Assembly (NCBI GenBank): GCA_030432595.1
Contig: JAUIGU010000003.1
Location: forward strand, 62,001-126,000
Direction: 5' to 3'
Source: Phycisphaerae bacterium
GTDB lineage: Bacteria; Planctomycetota; Phycisphaerae; Phycisphaerales; Phycisphaeraceae
Length of the DNA stretch: 64,000 nucleotides
The position numbers were made by a program, and so were the translations under genes. Position 1 is the stretch's first letter. Each line of letters begins with the position of its first letter. This document shows, in pieces, positions 34,379 to 43,722 of this stretch. Under the pieces are notes generated by a model, which saw nothing but the letters and a program-made list of their open reading frames with translations, made no database searches and was not told the origin of the DNA.

Positions 34379-36001
34379 TCAGGACGCGCGGCGGATGGAC
34401 GAGCGCTGGCGGTGCTGGAACTGCCAGCGGCGGGCCTGGTTGAGCAGATTGTGTCGGGCTTCGTCGGGCGGCATGGGCCGCGAGAAGTAGAAGCCCTGGC
34501 CCTGGTGGCACTCCCAGGCCTGGAGCTGGGCGATCTGTTCGAGGCGTTCGATGCCCTCGGCGACGACGGTGAGTCCCAGGTTGTGGGCCAGGCCGATGAT
34601 GGCCGACACGATCGCGGCGTTGTTGCGGTCCCCGGTAGCGCGGGCGATGAGCCGGCGGTCAACCTTGACGACGTCGCAGGGGAACCGGTTCAGGACGGTG
34701 AGGGACGAGTCGCCGGCGCCGAAGTCGTCGACGTGGACGCCGACGCCGGCGCGGCTCAGGGTGGCCAGGGTTTCGCGGACGCGGTCAGGCTCGGCGAGCA
34801 TGGTCTTCTCGGCGACCTCGACGTTGAACCGGCGTGGCGACACGCCTTCCTCTTCGAGGACTTGAAGGAAGCGCGGCGCGGTCTCGGGGTTGACGATCTG
34901 GGTCAGGCCCAGGTTGATCGACACGGTGATGCCGGCGAAGGCGTCGGGGTGGTGCCGGGTCCACATCGAGAGGTCGCGGCAGACCTGACGCAGGGCGGTC
35001 TCGCCGAGCGGGACGATCATGCCGGAGGCCTCGGCCACGGGCAGGAAGGCTTCGGGGGTGAGGACGCCGTGCTCGGGGTGGCTCCAGCGCAGCAGCGCCT
35101 CGAACCCGATGATGTCGCCGGACGCGAGGTCGATCTTCGGCTGGTAGTACGAGATGAAGAGCCCGCTCTCGATGGAGTCGCGGATCGACTGCTCGGTGGC
35201 GAGTCGGCTGACCAGGTCGCCGTGCATCCTGCGGTCGAACTCGGCGAAGCGACCCTTGCCCATGGATTTGGCGCGGTACATCGCCAGGTCCGCGTCGCGG
35301 AGGACGTCGTTGGCGCTCTCGTGCGACTGGTCGCCGTAGGCGATGCCGACGCTCGCGCCGACCCGGACGCGGTGGCCGCTGGCGTCGAACGGTTTGCAGA
35401 CGGCGTCGCAGACGTCGCGGGCGAAGCGGTGGGCGTCGTCGGGTTCCGTCACCTCGCGTAGCAGGATCACAAACTCGTCGCCGCCGATCCGCGCGACGCT
35501 GGGTTTGCAGTGCGCGTACGTCTCGCCGAGGCCGCGGAGGACGTTCGCCACTTCGACCAGGACGGCGTCACCGGCCTCGTGGCCCAGCGTGTCGTTGATC
35601 TTCTTGAACCCGTCGAGGTCGATGAACATCACGCTGTAGCCGGGGTCGGGCTGCTCGCGGATGCGGATCAGCGCCTGGCCCAGCAGCTCGAGCAGCATCT
35701 GCCGGCTAGCCAGCCCGGTGAGCAGGTCGTGCGTGGCGCTGTAGCGGAGGCGTTCGGCGGTGCGGGCGTGGTGCGTGACCTCGTCCTGCAGCTCTTCGTT
35801 GCGGGACTTGAGTTGTTCCATCAACTCGCGCAGTTCCTGCGAAGAGACCTCCATGGCCTGTTCAAGCAGGTAGCGGTCCTGGTCCCAGGCGTCGTAGGTC
35901 TCGTGAAGCCGGGCGAGCAGGCGCGACCACGCCTCCGCGTCCGGCGGCGCAGACGGGTCCAGGCCAAGCTTGGTGAGTTGTTTGGTTAGCAGCGCGTTCA
36001 T
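34379..36001 (-). CDS. GGDEF-EAL cyclic di-GMP enzyme
   Basis: The 540-residue cytosolic protein has a helical linker first, with a coiled coil near 52-75. The GGDEF domain (about 85-245) has an intact RIGGDEF motif at 171-177, so diguanylate cyclase activity is possible. The RxxD inhibitory site is not evident. The EAL domain (about 270-520) has EALLRW at 301, DDFGAGDSSL and VVAEGIE, with metal-binding residues retained, so phosphodiesterase activity is also plausible. It starts four bases after the stop of a FIST-domain gene, so the pair is an operon in which FIST probably senses a small ligand and this protein changes c-di-GMP. Confidence 0.92.
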   Translation of the reverse strand: MNALLTKQLTKLGLDPSAPPDAEAWSRLLARLHETYDAWDQDRYLLEQAMEVSSQELRELMEQLKSRNEELQDEVTHHARTAERLRYSATHDLLTGLASRQMLLELLGQALIRIREQPDPGYSVMFIDLDGFKKINDTLGHEAGDAVLVEVANVLRGLGETYAHCKPSVARIGGDEFVILLREVTEPDDAHRFARDVCDAVCKPFDASGHRVRVGASVGIAYGDQSHESANDVLRDADLAMYRAKSMGKGRFAEFDRRMHGDLVSRLATEQSIRDSIESGLFISYYQPKIDLASGDIIGFEALLRWSHPEHGVLTPEAFLPVAEASGMIVPLGETALRQVCRDLSMWTRHHPDAFAGITVSINLGLTQIVNPETAPRFLQVLEEEGVSPRRFNVEVAEKTMLAEPDRVRETLATLSRAGVGVHVDDFGAGDSSLTVLNRFPCDVVKVDRRLIARATGDRNNAAIVSAIIGLAHNLGLTVVAEGIERLEQIAQLQAWECHQGQGFYFSRPMPPDEARHNLLNQARRWQFQHRQRSSIRRAS

Positions 36002-36005
36002 GGCG

Positions 36006-37133
36006 TCAGGCCGCCCGATTCTCCGAGAGCGTGGTCAGGGTCATCGTCTGGTTGTGCAGGCCGCACTTGAGCGCGCCCCAGGGCGCGAGCTCGCCGTAGG
36101 AGTAGAAGCCGATCTGCCGGGTGTTCGCCGGAAGATTGCTCAGCACGCCCTCGATCTCTTCTTCCGTGCGGTGCTGGAGGATCAGTCGGCGGCCGACGCA
36201 ACTGATCGCCAGCGAGAGCGACGCGTCCTGGTCAGTGGCGCCGGTGCTCGCGCCCGCGTGGGCGGCACCCTCGATGACCCGGTCGAGGTTGCAGCGCATC
36301 AGCCGCGCCCGCGAGCCTTCGGGGACGTCCCCCGCGAAGGTCAGCGAGTGTTCGTCTTCGTCCACTGCCAGGATCGTCCGCACCAACTCCGGCGCTCCGG
36401 GCTCGGGCTGGATCGCCAGCGGGAACAGCAAGCCCGTGCCGGGCAGGTCCTGTGCGAGGTCACCGAGGTACCGCTTGTAGACATCGAGCGCCGGCTTGCC
36501 GTCGAGCTCATAAAGCTTGTTTCCCTCGGCACGCGTGATCAGGCGCTCCGGGCCGAACGTGTCCCAGCCGCCCTGGCAGCCGAACCCGACCTGGACCGAG
36601 TCGCCGTAAAGGCCCACCGCCGTGATGTGTTGCGACACGGGTTTGTCGTCAACGAGGACCCAGGTCTGCTCGAACGCGGTGCCGTCTCCGGCCAGACCGC
36701 CGGTGACCGTCACGCCTTCGGGCAGCGCGTCGTTGAACTCGGTCGCCAGGCGCGAGCCGTTGACGTTCAGGCCGTCCGACAGCACGAAGACCGCGCGCAG
36801 GCCGTCGCCGTCGAGCTTGCTCGCGAGTTCGCGACCAGCGTCGGGCGTGTCGGCCGGCACCACCGCGAAGCGCAGCGCCGTGTGCTCGAAACGCACGACC
36901 GCGACGCTCAACGAATCGTCAAACACCTCGTCGCCAAAGATCTCGCCGGCCGTCGAGCAGCCCATCACGACCGCCCGCGGGTACGCGGCCCGCAGCTCCG
37001 CCGCTCGCTCCGCCAAGTCGCCGGCACGCGATGCGCCGAACACGACCACCAGGGTCGAGTCGCCGTCCCAAGCGGGGAAGGCATCGACACTCCAGCCGGC
37101 CCCCGTCTCGAAACGAAAGGTTTCACATTGCAT
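36006..37133 (-). CDS. FIST domain sensory protein
   Basis: The 375-residue protein has both FIST N and FIST C parts: VVVFGASRAGD and VMGCSTAGEIFGD, then TVTGGLAGDGTAF and VGFGCQGGWDTFGP, and the C-terminal RQIGFYSYGELAPWG. FIST domains bind small ligands, probably amino acids, and are often next to signalling proteins. There is no membrane segment. ATG 37133 precedes the domain directly; further in-frame codons upstream lie in the intergenic region. It is cotranscribed with the GGDEF-EAL gene four bases downstream. Confidence 0.9.
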   Translation of the reverse strand: MQCETFRFETGAGWSVDAFPAWDGDSTLVVVFGASRAGDLAERAAELRAAYPRAVVMGCSTAGEIFGDEVFDDSLSVAVVRFEHTALRFAVVPADTPDAGRELASKLDGDGLRAVFVLSDGLNVNGSRLATEFNDALPEGVTVTGGLAGDGTAFEQTWVLVDDKPVSQHITAVGLYGDSVQVGFGCQGGWDTFGPERLITRAEGNKLYELDGKPALDVYKRYLGDLAQDLPGTGLLFPLAIQPEPGAPELVRTILAVDEDEHSLTFAGDVPEGSRARLMRCNLDRVIEGAAHAGASTGATDQDASLSLAISCVGRRLILQHRTEEEIEGVLSNLPANTRQIGFYSYGELAPWGALKCGLHNQTMTLTTLSENRAA

Positions 37134-37465
37134 GGTGCCGTCCCTCTGTGACGCGCGGGTCCAGACGCTGCTCGCACGACACAGCACGATCGACGGTGCT
37201 ACCGCACCGCATGTTGTTCTATCGGAACGCCTGAAACCGCTCTTAATGACCCGCCACCGGGGGCGCGAAGATTCGGGGGCTCCCTGAACCGACGGTTTCG
37301 CCCCGTCGGCCGGGCGGATTGTGTGGACGATCCGAATGCCCGATATCTCCGCACAAGCGAGGGCGGAAAGCGTTTGCTCCGACGGCACGAGTCCGCGTCC
37401 ACGCGGGAGCGCACCTCACGGCGGCGCACGCCGCGACCCCGCCGATAACGCCCTAAACTCTCTCC
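37134..37465. other. Divergent intergenic region between FIST gene and trpB
   Basis: The 332 bases should contain promoters for both directions. I see no clear -35/-10 pair, riboswitch, attenuator or trp leader peptide with Trp codons. Confidence 0.5.
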
Positions 37466-38698
37466 ATGACCGCCACGACCACCGCGACCGGCACGCCCGA
37501 CCCCGCCCAACTCCCGGACCCGCGCGGGTATTTCGGGGCTTTCGGCGGGACCTACATCCCCGAGACGCTGCACCACGCCGTCGCCGAGCTCTCGGCGGAA
37601 TACGACAAGGCCAAGGCCGACCCCGCGTTCGCCGAACAGATGGCCACACTCAACCGGGACTACATCGGCCGGCCGACGCCGCTGCAGTTCGCGCCGCGCC
37701 TCACCGAGAAGTGTGCCGGAGCGCAGGTCTGGCTCAAGCGTGAAGACCTCGCCCACACCGGCGCCCACAAGATCAACAACGCGATCGGCCAGTGCCTGCT
37801 CGCCTTGCGCATGGGCAAGAAGCGCATCATCGCCGAGACCGGCGCCGGGCAACACGGCACCGCCACCGCCACCGCCGCCGCGAAGTTCGGCCTCGAGTGC
37901 GAGGTCTACATGGGCGAGGAGGACATGCGCCGCCAACGCCCCAACGTCCTGCGCATGCAGCTCATGGGCGCGACCGTCACTTCGGTCAAGGACGGGTCAC
38001 GCACGCTCAAGGACGCCACTAACGCGGCGCTGCGCGACTGGATGGCGACCTCGCAAGACACGCACTACATCATCGGCTCGGCCGTCGGGCCGCACCCGTT
38101 CCCCATGATCGTCCGCGACTTCCAGAGCGTCATCGGCAACGAAACCAAGCGGCAGTGCCAGGCGCAGGTGGGCAAGCTCCCCGACACCGTCGTCGCCGTG
38201 GTCGGGGGCGGCTCCAACGCCGCGGGCATGTTCTACCCCTTCGCCTCCGACCCCGACTGCGCGAACACCCAACTCATCGGCGTCGAGCCCGGCGGCACCG
38301 GCACGTCCTTCGGCCAGCACGCCGCGGCCATCGCCTACGGCCGCCCAGGCGTGCTGCACGGCTCGCTTTCGTATGTCTTGCAAGACGACGACGGCCAGAC
38401 CGCGCCCGTCCACTCCATCTCCGCCGGCCTGGACTACCCCGGCATCGGCCCCGAGCACGCCTTCTGGAAAGACGCCGGCCGCGTGAGTTACGCCGTCATC
38501 GACGACAAAGAAGCGCTCGACGCCTTCCAGACCATCTCCCGCCTCGAAGGCATCCTCCCCGCCCTCGAACCCAGCCACGCGCTGGGACATGTGCTAAAGA
38601 TTGCGCCCGAACTGCCGAACGACCACGTCCTCGTGCTCAACCTCTGCGGCCGCGGGGACAAAGATTTGGACGAGGTGGTGCGGTTACTGGAACTATAA
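37466..38698 (+). CDS. trpB: Tryptophan synthase beta chain
   Basis: The 410-residue PLP enzyme joins indole and serine to make tryptophan. [15 protein letters not shown] opens the fold, the PLP lysine is Lys102 in [13 protein letters not shown], and [13 protein letters not shown] binds the phosphate. The length and all core motifs fit the standard TrpB1 class that pairs with TrpA. No trpA or other trp gene is nearby, so it is an isolated locus. The start follows CTCTCC and has no clear ribosome binding site. Confidence 0.95.
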   Translation: MTATTTATGTPDPAQLPDPRGYFGAFGGTYIPETLHHAVAELSAEYDKAKADPAFAEQMATLNRDYIGRPTPLQFAPRLTEKCAGAQVWLKREDLAHTGAHKINNAIGQCLLALRMGKKRIIAETGAGQHGTATATAAAKFGLECEVYMGEEDMRRQRPNVLRMQLMGATVTSVKDGSRTLKDATNAALRDWMATSQDTHYIIGSAVGPHPFPMIVRDFQSVIGNETKRQCQAQVGKLPDTVVAVVGGGSNAAGMFYPFASDPDCANTQLIGVEPGGTGTSFGQHAAAIAYGRPGVLHGSLSYVLQDDDGQTAPVHSISAGLDYPGIGPEHAFWKDAGRVSYAVIDDKEALDAFQTISRLEGILPALEPSHALGHVLKIAPELPNDHVLVLNLCGRGDKDLDEVVRLLEL

Positions 38699-38796
38699 GT
38701 CGCCGTTGGTCGGTGTTCGGTTTGAGTTTCCTCTCGCAATCTTCGCGCAACCGGTCTATAGTCAGACTTGGTTATGGATTCGACCGGGAGAAAGTC

Positions 38797-40020
38797 ATGT
38801 TTGTTCATCTACGTTTCGGGCGACTTGCGACTGCATTCTTGTTGGTATCGCTCGGCTGGGAGACGCCCGCCACCGCCGGTGATCCGGCATCTCCGTACTG
38901 GTTCACCGGTGTCGGCACGTTGCCCGATGGTGATCCGGATAGTGTCGCCAGGGTGATTTCGGGCGATGGCAACGTTGTGGCTGGGTTCAGCGGTCAGCCC
39001 GGGTTGGGCAGCCCGTCGGTGGCCTTCCGCTGGCGTCGAGACACCGGGCTGGAAAGGCTGAACGCGCTCACGCCGGCTGCAGCGGATTTCGGTGCCACGC
39101 TTAGCCTCCCGCGCGGACTGTCATTCGACGGCAGCATCGCAATGGGTTTGGCATCATCAGAGTACGATGGCCAATCCCCCATCGTTGAGGCGCTGCAAAC
39201 GGTCTTGTGGGACGCAGCCGGCAACATCACGCCCCTGGGAACGGACCGTTTCCAGACGCCTGCACGCAACAACCCGGATTTCCCAAGTGAAGCGATTTCC
39301 GACGACGGTCAGTTTATTGCCGGTATCCTCTTCGGGCGGGAAGAGTCGGCCCGATGGAGCGAGGCAAACGGCCTTGAAACCCTCGGCCACCTGAACAATC
39401 TCGGAGACCGCGGCACGCTGGCGTCGGACATCTCTGCGGATGGTTCGGTCATCGTCGGCAGTTCTCTCTCGGATTATGACGGACAATTGACTTCGACCAT
39501 CCGCCAAGCCTTCATCTGGACCGAGTCGAACGGCATCAAAGGCATCGGCGCGTCGCCCGATGGCGAGTTGCGTGCCATCGATGCGACGGCCGTTTCGGCG
39601 GACGGACTGACCGTGGTTGGAAGTGGAATCACGAGTGGCGGAGACTCCGTCAGTTACCGCTGGACGGCGTCGGACGGCTTTGTCAGCCTCGGCGAATTCG
39701 GAGTCACATCTTTATCGGGAGACGGTTCGGTGGTTGTCGGGCGTCGCTCATCTCGTGTGGCCACAATCTGGACGGCACCGCGGGGCCTCCTTGACGTTCA
39801 GGAAGTCCTGTCTGAGATCGGTTTGGCCAACGACATTGCCGGCTGGGAGTTATTTGTAGTGACCGACATCAGCCACGACGGCCGCGTCATCACCGGCGAA
39901 GGCCGCAACCCGCAAGGCATCGTCGAAGGCTGGGTCGCCACAATTCCCGAGCCCGCTATAGTCGGGATCGCCGCCTTACTGCTTAGTTGCGCACGCACCG
40001 TCCGCCGATTCGAGCGTTGA
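38797..40020 (+). CDS. PEP-CTERM protein with seven propeller-like repeats
   Basis: The 407-residue secreted protein has a signal peptide at 1-27 and the C-terminal sorting signal IPEPAIVGIAALLL followed by Arg-rich RTVRRFER. Between them, seven segments of 40-60 residues each contain a short motif such as VISGDGNVVAG, ISDDGQFIAG, ISADGSVIVG, VSADGLTVVG or LSGDGSVVVG, often followed by a W-containing strand. This resembles HAF-type extracellular repeats and would suit a seven-bladed beta-propeller. Exosortase should cleave and anchor or release it; no exosortase gene is in this window. ATG 38797 has GGGAGAAAG upstream. Its stop is two bases from that of the convergent gene. Confidence 0.8.
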   Translation: MFVHLRFGRLATAFLLVSLGWETPATAGDPASPYWFTGVGTLPDGDPDSVARVISGDGNVVAGFSGQPGLGSPSVAFRWRRDTGLERLNALTPAAADFGATLSLPRGLSFDGSIAMGLASSEYDGQSPIVEALQTVLWDAAGNITPLGTDRFQTPARNNPDFPSEAISDDGQFIAGILFGREESARWSEANGLETLGHLNNLGDRGTLASDISADGSVIVGSSLSDYDGQLTSTIRQAFIWTESNGIKGIGASPDGELRAIDATAVSADGLTVVGSGITSGGDSVSYRWTASDGFVSLGEFGVTSLSGDGSVVVGRRSSRVATIWTAPRGLLDVQEVLSEIGLANDIAGWELFVVTDISHDGRVITGEGRNPQGIVEGWVATIPEPAIVGIAALLLSCARTVRRFER

Positions 40021-40022
40021 CC

Positions 40023-41672
40023 TCACGCTTTGTTCAGACGTCGCCGCAAACCCAGTAAACCGAGCGCCACGCCTAAGCCGATTGACGGCTCGGGCAGCAC
40101 CTGTTGGCGCACCTCGGCGAAGGCCGAGCGGCCCTGCGCGTCCCATGCGACGGCGGCGAAGTACGTCCCGGTTTCCCAGTACGGCACGGGCAGCGTCGCC
40201 GAGTTGGAGATGACCGGCACGCCCGTGCCCACGTCCCACAGCACCAGGACCGGCACGCCGATGCCCGCGAACGCGAGCGTCAGGTCTTCGCCGGCGTTGG
40301 GGTCGGTGTAGGTCGGGCCCGGCGGCTGCTGCGTCGCGACCTGCGGGGGGAGCACGTCGTTGCCGTTGCCGGTGATCGTGTTGTCCAGGAACACGAGGTA
40401 GTCGGAGGCGGGGACGTTGCCGCTGACGGCGTTGCCGGCGTTGTTGGTGAGCGTGTTGCGGTCGAAGGTGATGTGGTCCACGTCGTTGAGGGCGTGGACG
40501 GCGCTGCCGTCGGCGGAGTCGATGCTCGAGGGAATCGTCTCGGTGACGAGGTTGCCGTGGAAGAGCAGGTTCACGATGGGCGCGGCGCCGCTGAACAACT
40601 CGATGCCGTAGCCCTCGACGTCTGAGATCTGGTTGTCAAGGAACAGGCCGTGCTGGGTCGGCAGGTCGGCGCTGACGCTGATCCCCAGCTGCGCGGGCCC
40701 GGTGACGCGGTTGTGGCTGGCGACGAAGAACTCGCTATCGACGAACTCGAGGCCCGCAAAGGCCTGGTCGTCCGCAGGGATCTGCACGTCGTTGGAACGC
40801 ACGGCGACGAAGTCCGAACCATCGACGCTGATCCAGCGGTCCACCGTGTTGCGTTCGACGACCGAACGGTCGACGCCGTTGAACAGTTCGATGCTCAGGC
40901 CGATGGAAAGGCCGTCGCTGGCCTGGGAGGAAAGCTGGACCGTGTTGCGGCGGATGACCAGGTCAGTGCTGAGGTCGTTGGCGAGGATGCCGCCGCGCCC
41001 GACGCGCCGGACGAGGTTGTGCTCGACGACGTTGCGCGACGACCCGTTGGCGATGCGGATGCCGGCCGACCACGGCGAGTCCGGGCGGATGTTGAGGATG
41101 GTGTTGTCGGCGATGGTGGAGTCGGTGACGTTGGCGGAGAAGAAGATGCCGAACTGATTTGGGTCGGCGGTGGGCAGCGTGTTGGCGATGTTCTGGATCG
41201 TGAGTCCGGTGATGGTGAGGTTGGAACTGGTGGTCGTTTCGCCCCAGGCGGCGACGCCGGTGTCGGCGCGGCCGCCGCGGCCGTCGAGCAGGAGATTGGC
41301 GACGGTGACGCCGGACTGGTCGGTGAGGTCAATGATCGCGCCGCCATTGTTGTTGCTGGTGTCGTTGAGGATCGGCAGTGCCAGGCCTGGATCGGAGGGG
41401 CCGGTCAGGGTCAGGCCCGAGTGGACGCGCAGCGGCTGGTCGATGGCGTAGGAAGCGCCGGGCACGAGCCGGACGGTGTCGATCGCCGGGTTGCCGGCGG
41501 CCGCATCCAGGGCGGCCTGGATCGCCGCGCCTGTCGGCGTGCTGACGACGACCTCGGCGGCAGATACGCGTAATGTCGAAATCACAACGCAGGCCAGCCC
41601 GGTGGCCACGGCCACGCCGCGGACAAAGCCCCGACGCCCAAACAGCGTGTCGACAATCGACTCCGGCACCAC
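40023..41672 (-). CDS. PEP-CTERM right-handed beta-helix protein
   Basis: The 549-residue protein has a signal anchor near residues 18-38 (VAVATGLACVVISTLRVSA). About 300 residues of parallel beta-helix repeats follow, with lines such as SNLTITGLTIQNIANT, RNVVEHNLVRRVGRGG and LVIRRNTVQLSSQ typical of PbH1. After the solenoid comes a small domain with GEDLTLAFAG and YWETGTYFAAVAWDAQGRS. The C-terminus is VLPEPSIGLGVALGLLGLRR, the sorting signal. Beta-helix proteins commonly bind or cleave polysaccharide, but no catalytic site is recognised. It is convergent with the previous gene. Confidence 0.8.
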   Translation of the reverse strand: MVPESIVDTLFGRRGFVRGVAVATGLACVVISTLRVSAAEVVVSTPTGAAIQAALDAAAGNPAIDTVRLVPGASYAIDQPLRVHSGLTLTGPSDPGLALPILNDTSNNNGGAIIDLTDQSGVTVANLLLDGRGGRADTGVAAWGETTTSSNLTITGLTIQNIANTLPTADPNQFGIFFSANVTDSTIADNTILNIRPDSPWSAGIRIANGSSRNVVEHNLVRRVGRGGILANDLSTDLVIRRNTVQLSSQASDGLSIGLSIELFNGVDRSVVERNTVDRWISVDGSDFVAVRSNDVQIPADDQAFAGLEFVDSEFFVASHNRVTGPAQLGISVSADLPTQHGLFLDNQISDVEGYGIELFSGAAPIVNLLFHGNLVTETIPSSIDSADGSAVHALNDVDHITFDRNTLTNNAGNAVSGNVPASDYLVFLDNTITGNGNDVLPPQVATQQPPGPTYTDPNAGEDLTLAFAGIGVPVLVLWDVGTGVPVISNSATLPVPYWETGTYFAAVAWDAQGRSAFAEVRQQVLPEPSIGLGVALGLLGLRRRLNKA

Positions 41673-41801
41673 GGCGGTTTCTCCTCGTGCAGACGGTTCA
41701 TCTTAATCGTGAAACGTGATATTGGCATGAATCTCTCGGGATAGGGATTTCGGCAATGGTCCCGAGTGGCCGGCCCGCGCGAGGCCTTTATCATCCGGCC
41801 C

Positions 41802-42152
41802 ATGGGACTCTTCGACGGCACCCCGCTGGAACGCCCGGTGACCTGCGCCGCGTGTGGACAGGCGCTGACCCAGTGCGCGTGCCCCAAGGACGCGGACGGA
41901 CGGGCCTGCCCGCCCAGCGATCAGCCGGCCCGGGTCCGGCGGGAGAAGCGGCGCGGCAAGTGGGTCACGGTCGTCACCGGGCTGGACCCGTCGGCCAGCG
42001 ACCTGCCCGCGCTGCTCAAGGACGCCAAGGGCCGGTGCGCGGCCGGCGGCACCGCAACGGCCGACGGCTTCGAGGTTCAGGGCAACCACCGCGAGACGCT
42101 GTTGGCGATGCTGAAGGACGCGGGGTACCCCGCCAAGGCCGCGGGCGGCTGA
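41802..42152 (+). CDS. SUI1/eIF1-like translation factor with N-terminal CxxC motif
   Basis: In the 116-residue protein, the C-terminal half carries the SUI1 fold with GKWVTVVTGLD, LPALLKDAKGRCAAGGTA and VQGNHRETLLAML, where the GG-T and QG motifs are the family core. The N-terminal 40 residues have CAACGQALTQCAC, possibly a small metal site. Bacterial members (YciH type) influence start-codon selection. ATG 41802 is used because upstream in-frame codons are not conserved-looking. Confidence 0.85.
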   Translation: MGLFDGTPLERPVTCAACGQALTQCACPKDADGRACPPSDQPARVRREKRRGKWVTVVTGLDPSASDLPALLKDAKGRCAAGGTATADGFEVQGNHRETLLAMLKDAGYPAKAAGG

Positions 42153-42205
42153 GGCCCGGCGGCACGCGGTTTCGCTTCCGGGCGTACCGCGGCTACGCTG
42201 TCGGC

Positions 42206-42868
42206 ATGGCCAAGGACTTCACGCCCCACCAGAAAAAAATCGTCGACCGCTACTACGAGCACCACGACACGATTCAGAGCAACAAGGTCGGCGAACTGCT
42301 GTCCGAGCTCTGGCTGGCCGAGGACCCCAAGGCCGCGACGAAGCTGTGGGGCCGAGTGCAGGTCGCGCTGATGCGGATGAACGTGGACGCGACCAAGGTC
42401 GCCGCGGTGGTCGGGCAGCGCGACATCGAAGCGCTGGCCAAGCTCGTCAACCAGGCCGACGCGGGCCGCGCACATGGCCAGCAGACCCCGCCCGCGCCCC
42501 AGGCCAAACCGGAAGCGAAAGCGCCGCGTGAGTTTCTGCCGTCGGTGTCGGACGGCCGCACCATTCAACAGATGCGGCAGGAACAGGCCGCCGCTTCGGG
42601 GCACGACTCGCTCGACGAGGACAACCTCAAGAAAGCGCTGAAGGCCTTCCGCAAGAAGCTCAAGACGATCCGGCGTGACGACGAGTCCAAGCTCGGCAGC
42701 AAGTACGTGACCTACGGTCGGGCGTCGGGCATCACCGCCATCGAGCCGCCGCGCGAGTACCCGCCCGCGGTGTGGGCCAAGCTCGTCGAGCTCAAACGCC
42801 TGTGCAAAGCCGGCCAAGGCACATACGAACTGCCCGAAGACCGCGCGAAACACCCGCGGCCGACCTGA
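42206..42868 (+). CDS. Hypothetical protein, helical, cytoplasmic
   Basis: The 220-residue protein is not recognised. The first 80 residues are helical (FTPHQKKIVDRYYEHHDTIQ, ELLSELWLAEDP). A Pro/Ala-rich linker (QQTPPAPQAKPEAKAPRE) follows, and then a basic helical region (LKKALKAFRKKLKTIRRDDE). There is no signal peptide or membrane segment. Charged helices plus a flexible linker suggest a nucleic-acid or protein-binding role, but this is only a guess. It is 53 bases after the SUI1 gene on the same strand. Confidence 0.7.
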   Translation: MAKDFTPHQKKIVDRYYEHHDTIQSNKVGELLSELWLAEDPKAATKLWGRVQVALMRMNVDATKVAAVVGQRDIEALAKLVNQADAGRAHGQQTPPAPQAKPEAKAPREFLPSVSDGRTIQQMRQEQAAASGHDSLDEDNLKKALKAFRKKLKTIRRDDESKLGSKYVTYGRASGITAIEPPREYPPAVWAKLVELKRLCKAGQGTYELPEDRAKHPRPT

Positions 42869-42915
42869 CCGCCTGCCGTCCCGCCGCTCATCACGGCGAC
42901 GCGTAGGATCAACCC

Positions 42916-43722
42916 ATGCCACGTCCGCCACGCCCGCGTGCGATCCACGGCGTGCTCATCGACATCAGCGGCGTGCTGATGATCGACGGGGTCTCGTTAC
43001 CCGGCGCGCCCGAAGCGTTGCAACGACTCCGCGACGCGGGGCTTCCTCTGCGTTTTGTAACCAACACCACCCGTCGACCGCCGGCGACGCTCGTCGAACG
43101 CTTGCAGGACGGGGGCTTCGATGTTACTCCGGACGAGGTGTTCGCCGCGCCGACCGCGGCGCTGGAGGCGGCGAAGACGCGTGGCCTGCACCCCTGGCTG
43201 GTCGTTCACGAGGGCCTGCGTCCGATGTTCAACGACATCGCTGCGGACAGGGCAGAAAACGCCGACGCCGTGGTGATCGGCGACGCCGGGGACGGCTTTT
43301 CTTACGCCGCACTCAACGACGCGTTCCGGGTTTTGATGAACACCGAATCGCCCGCGTTGATCGCGATGGGCGTGAACCGTTTCTTTCGCGAGGGCGACGG
43401 CCGGTTGTCGCTCGACGCAGGGCCGTTTGTCCGGCTGCTCGAAGAGGCGACCGGTCTCCAGTCCGAGGTGGTCGGTAAGCCTTCACAGGGTTTCTTCGAC
43501 GCGGCGCTGCATTCGATCGCAACCTCCGCCGAACACGCCGCGATGATCGGCGACGACCTGCGCGACGACGTCGGCGGCGCCCAGGCCTGCGGCCTGCACG
43601 GTATCCTCGTGCGCACCGGGAAGTACCGCCCGGAAGACGAATCCGACCGGACCGTCACCCCCGACGTGATCTGCGACGATTTTGTTGCGGCCGTCGAATC
43701 CATTCTGGACAAACGCGCATGA
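42916..43722 (+). CDS. HAD-superfamily hydrolase, LHPP/NagD-like
   Basis: The 268-residue enzyme starts with GVLIDISGVLMIDG, where the nucleophile Asp is followed by Ile-Ser instead of Asp-x-Asp, as in LHPP-type phosphatases. FVTNTTRRPP is the second motif, GKPSQGFF the third, and MIGDDLRDDVGGAQACG the fourth. The large C2 cap fits the NagD/LHPP group, which hydrolyses small phosphate esters or pyrophosphate. It overlaps the ogt gene by four bases (ATGA). Confidence 0.87.
   Translation: MPRPPRPRAIHGVLIDISGVLMIDGVSLPGAPEALQRLRDAGLPLRFVTNTTRRPPATLVERLQDGGFDVTPDEVFAAPTAALEAAKTRGLHPWLVVHEGLRPMFNDIAADRAENADAVVIGDAGDGFSYAALNDAFRVLMNTESPALIAMGVNRFFREGDGRLSLDAGPFVRLLEEATGLQSEVVGKPSQGFFDAALHSIATSAEHAAMIGDDLRDDVGGAQACGLHGILVRTGKYRPEDESDRTVTPDVICDDFVAAVESILDKRA

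Noticed and set aside
37466-38698. A trp operon or attenuator around trpB
   Set aside because: No other trp gene and no Trp-codon leader peptide are present on either side.
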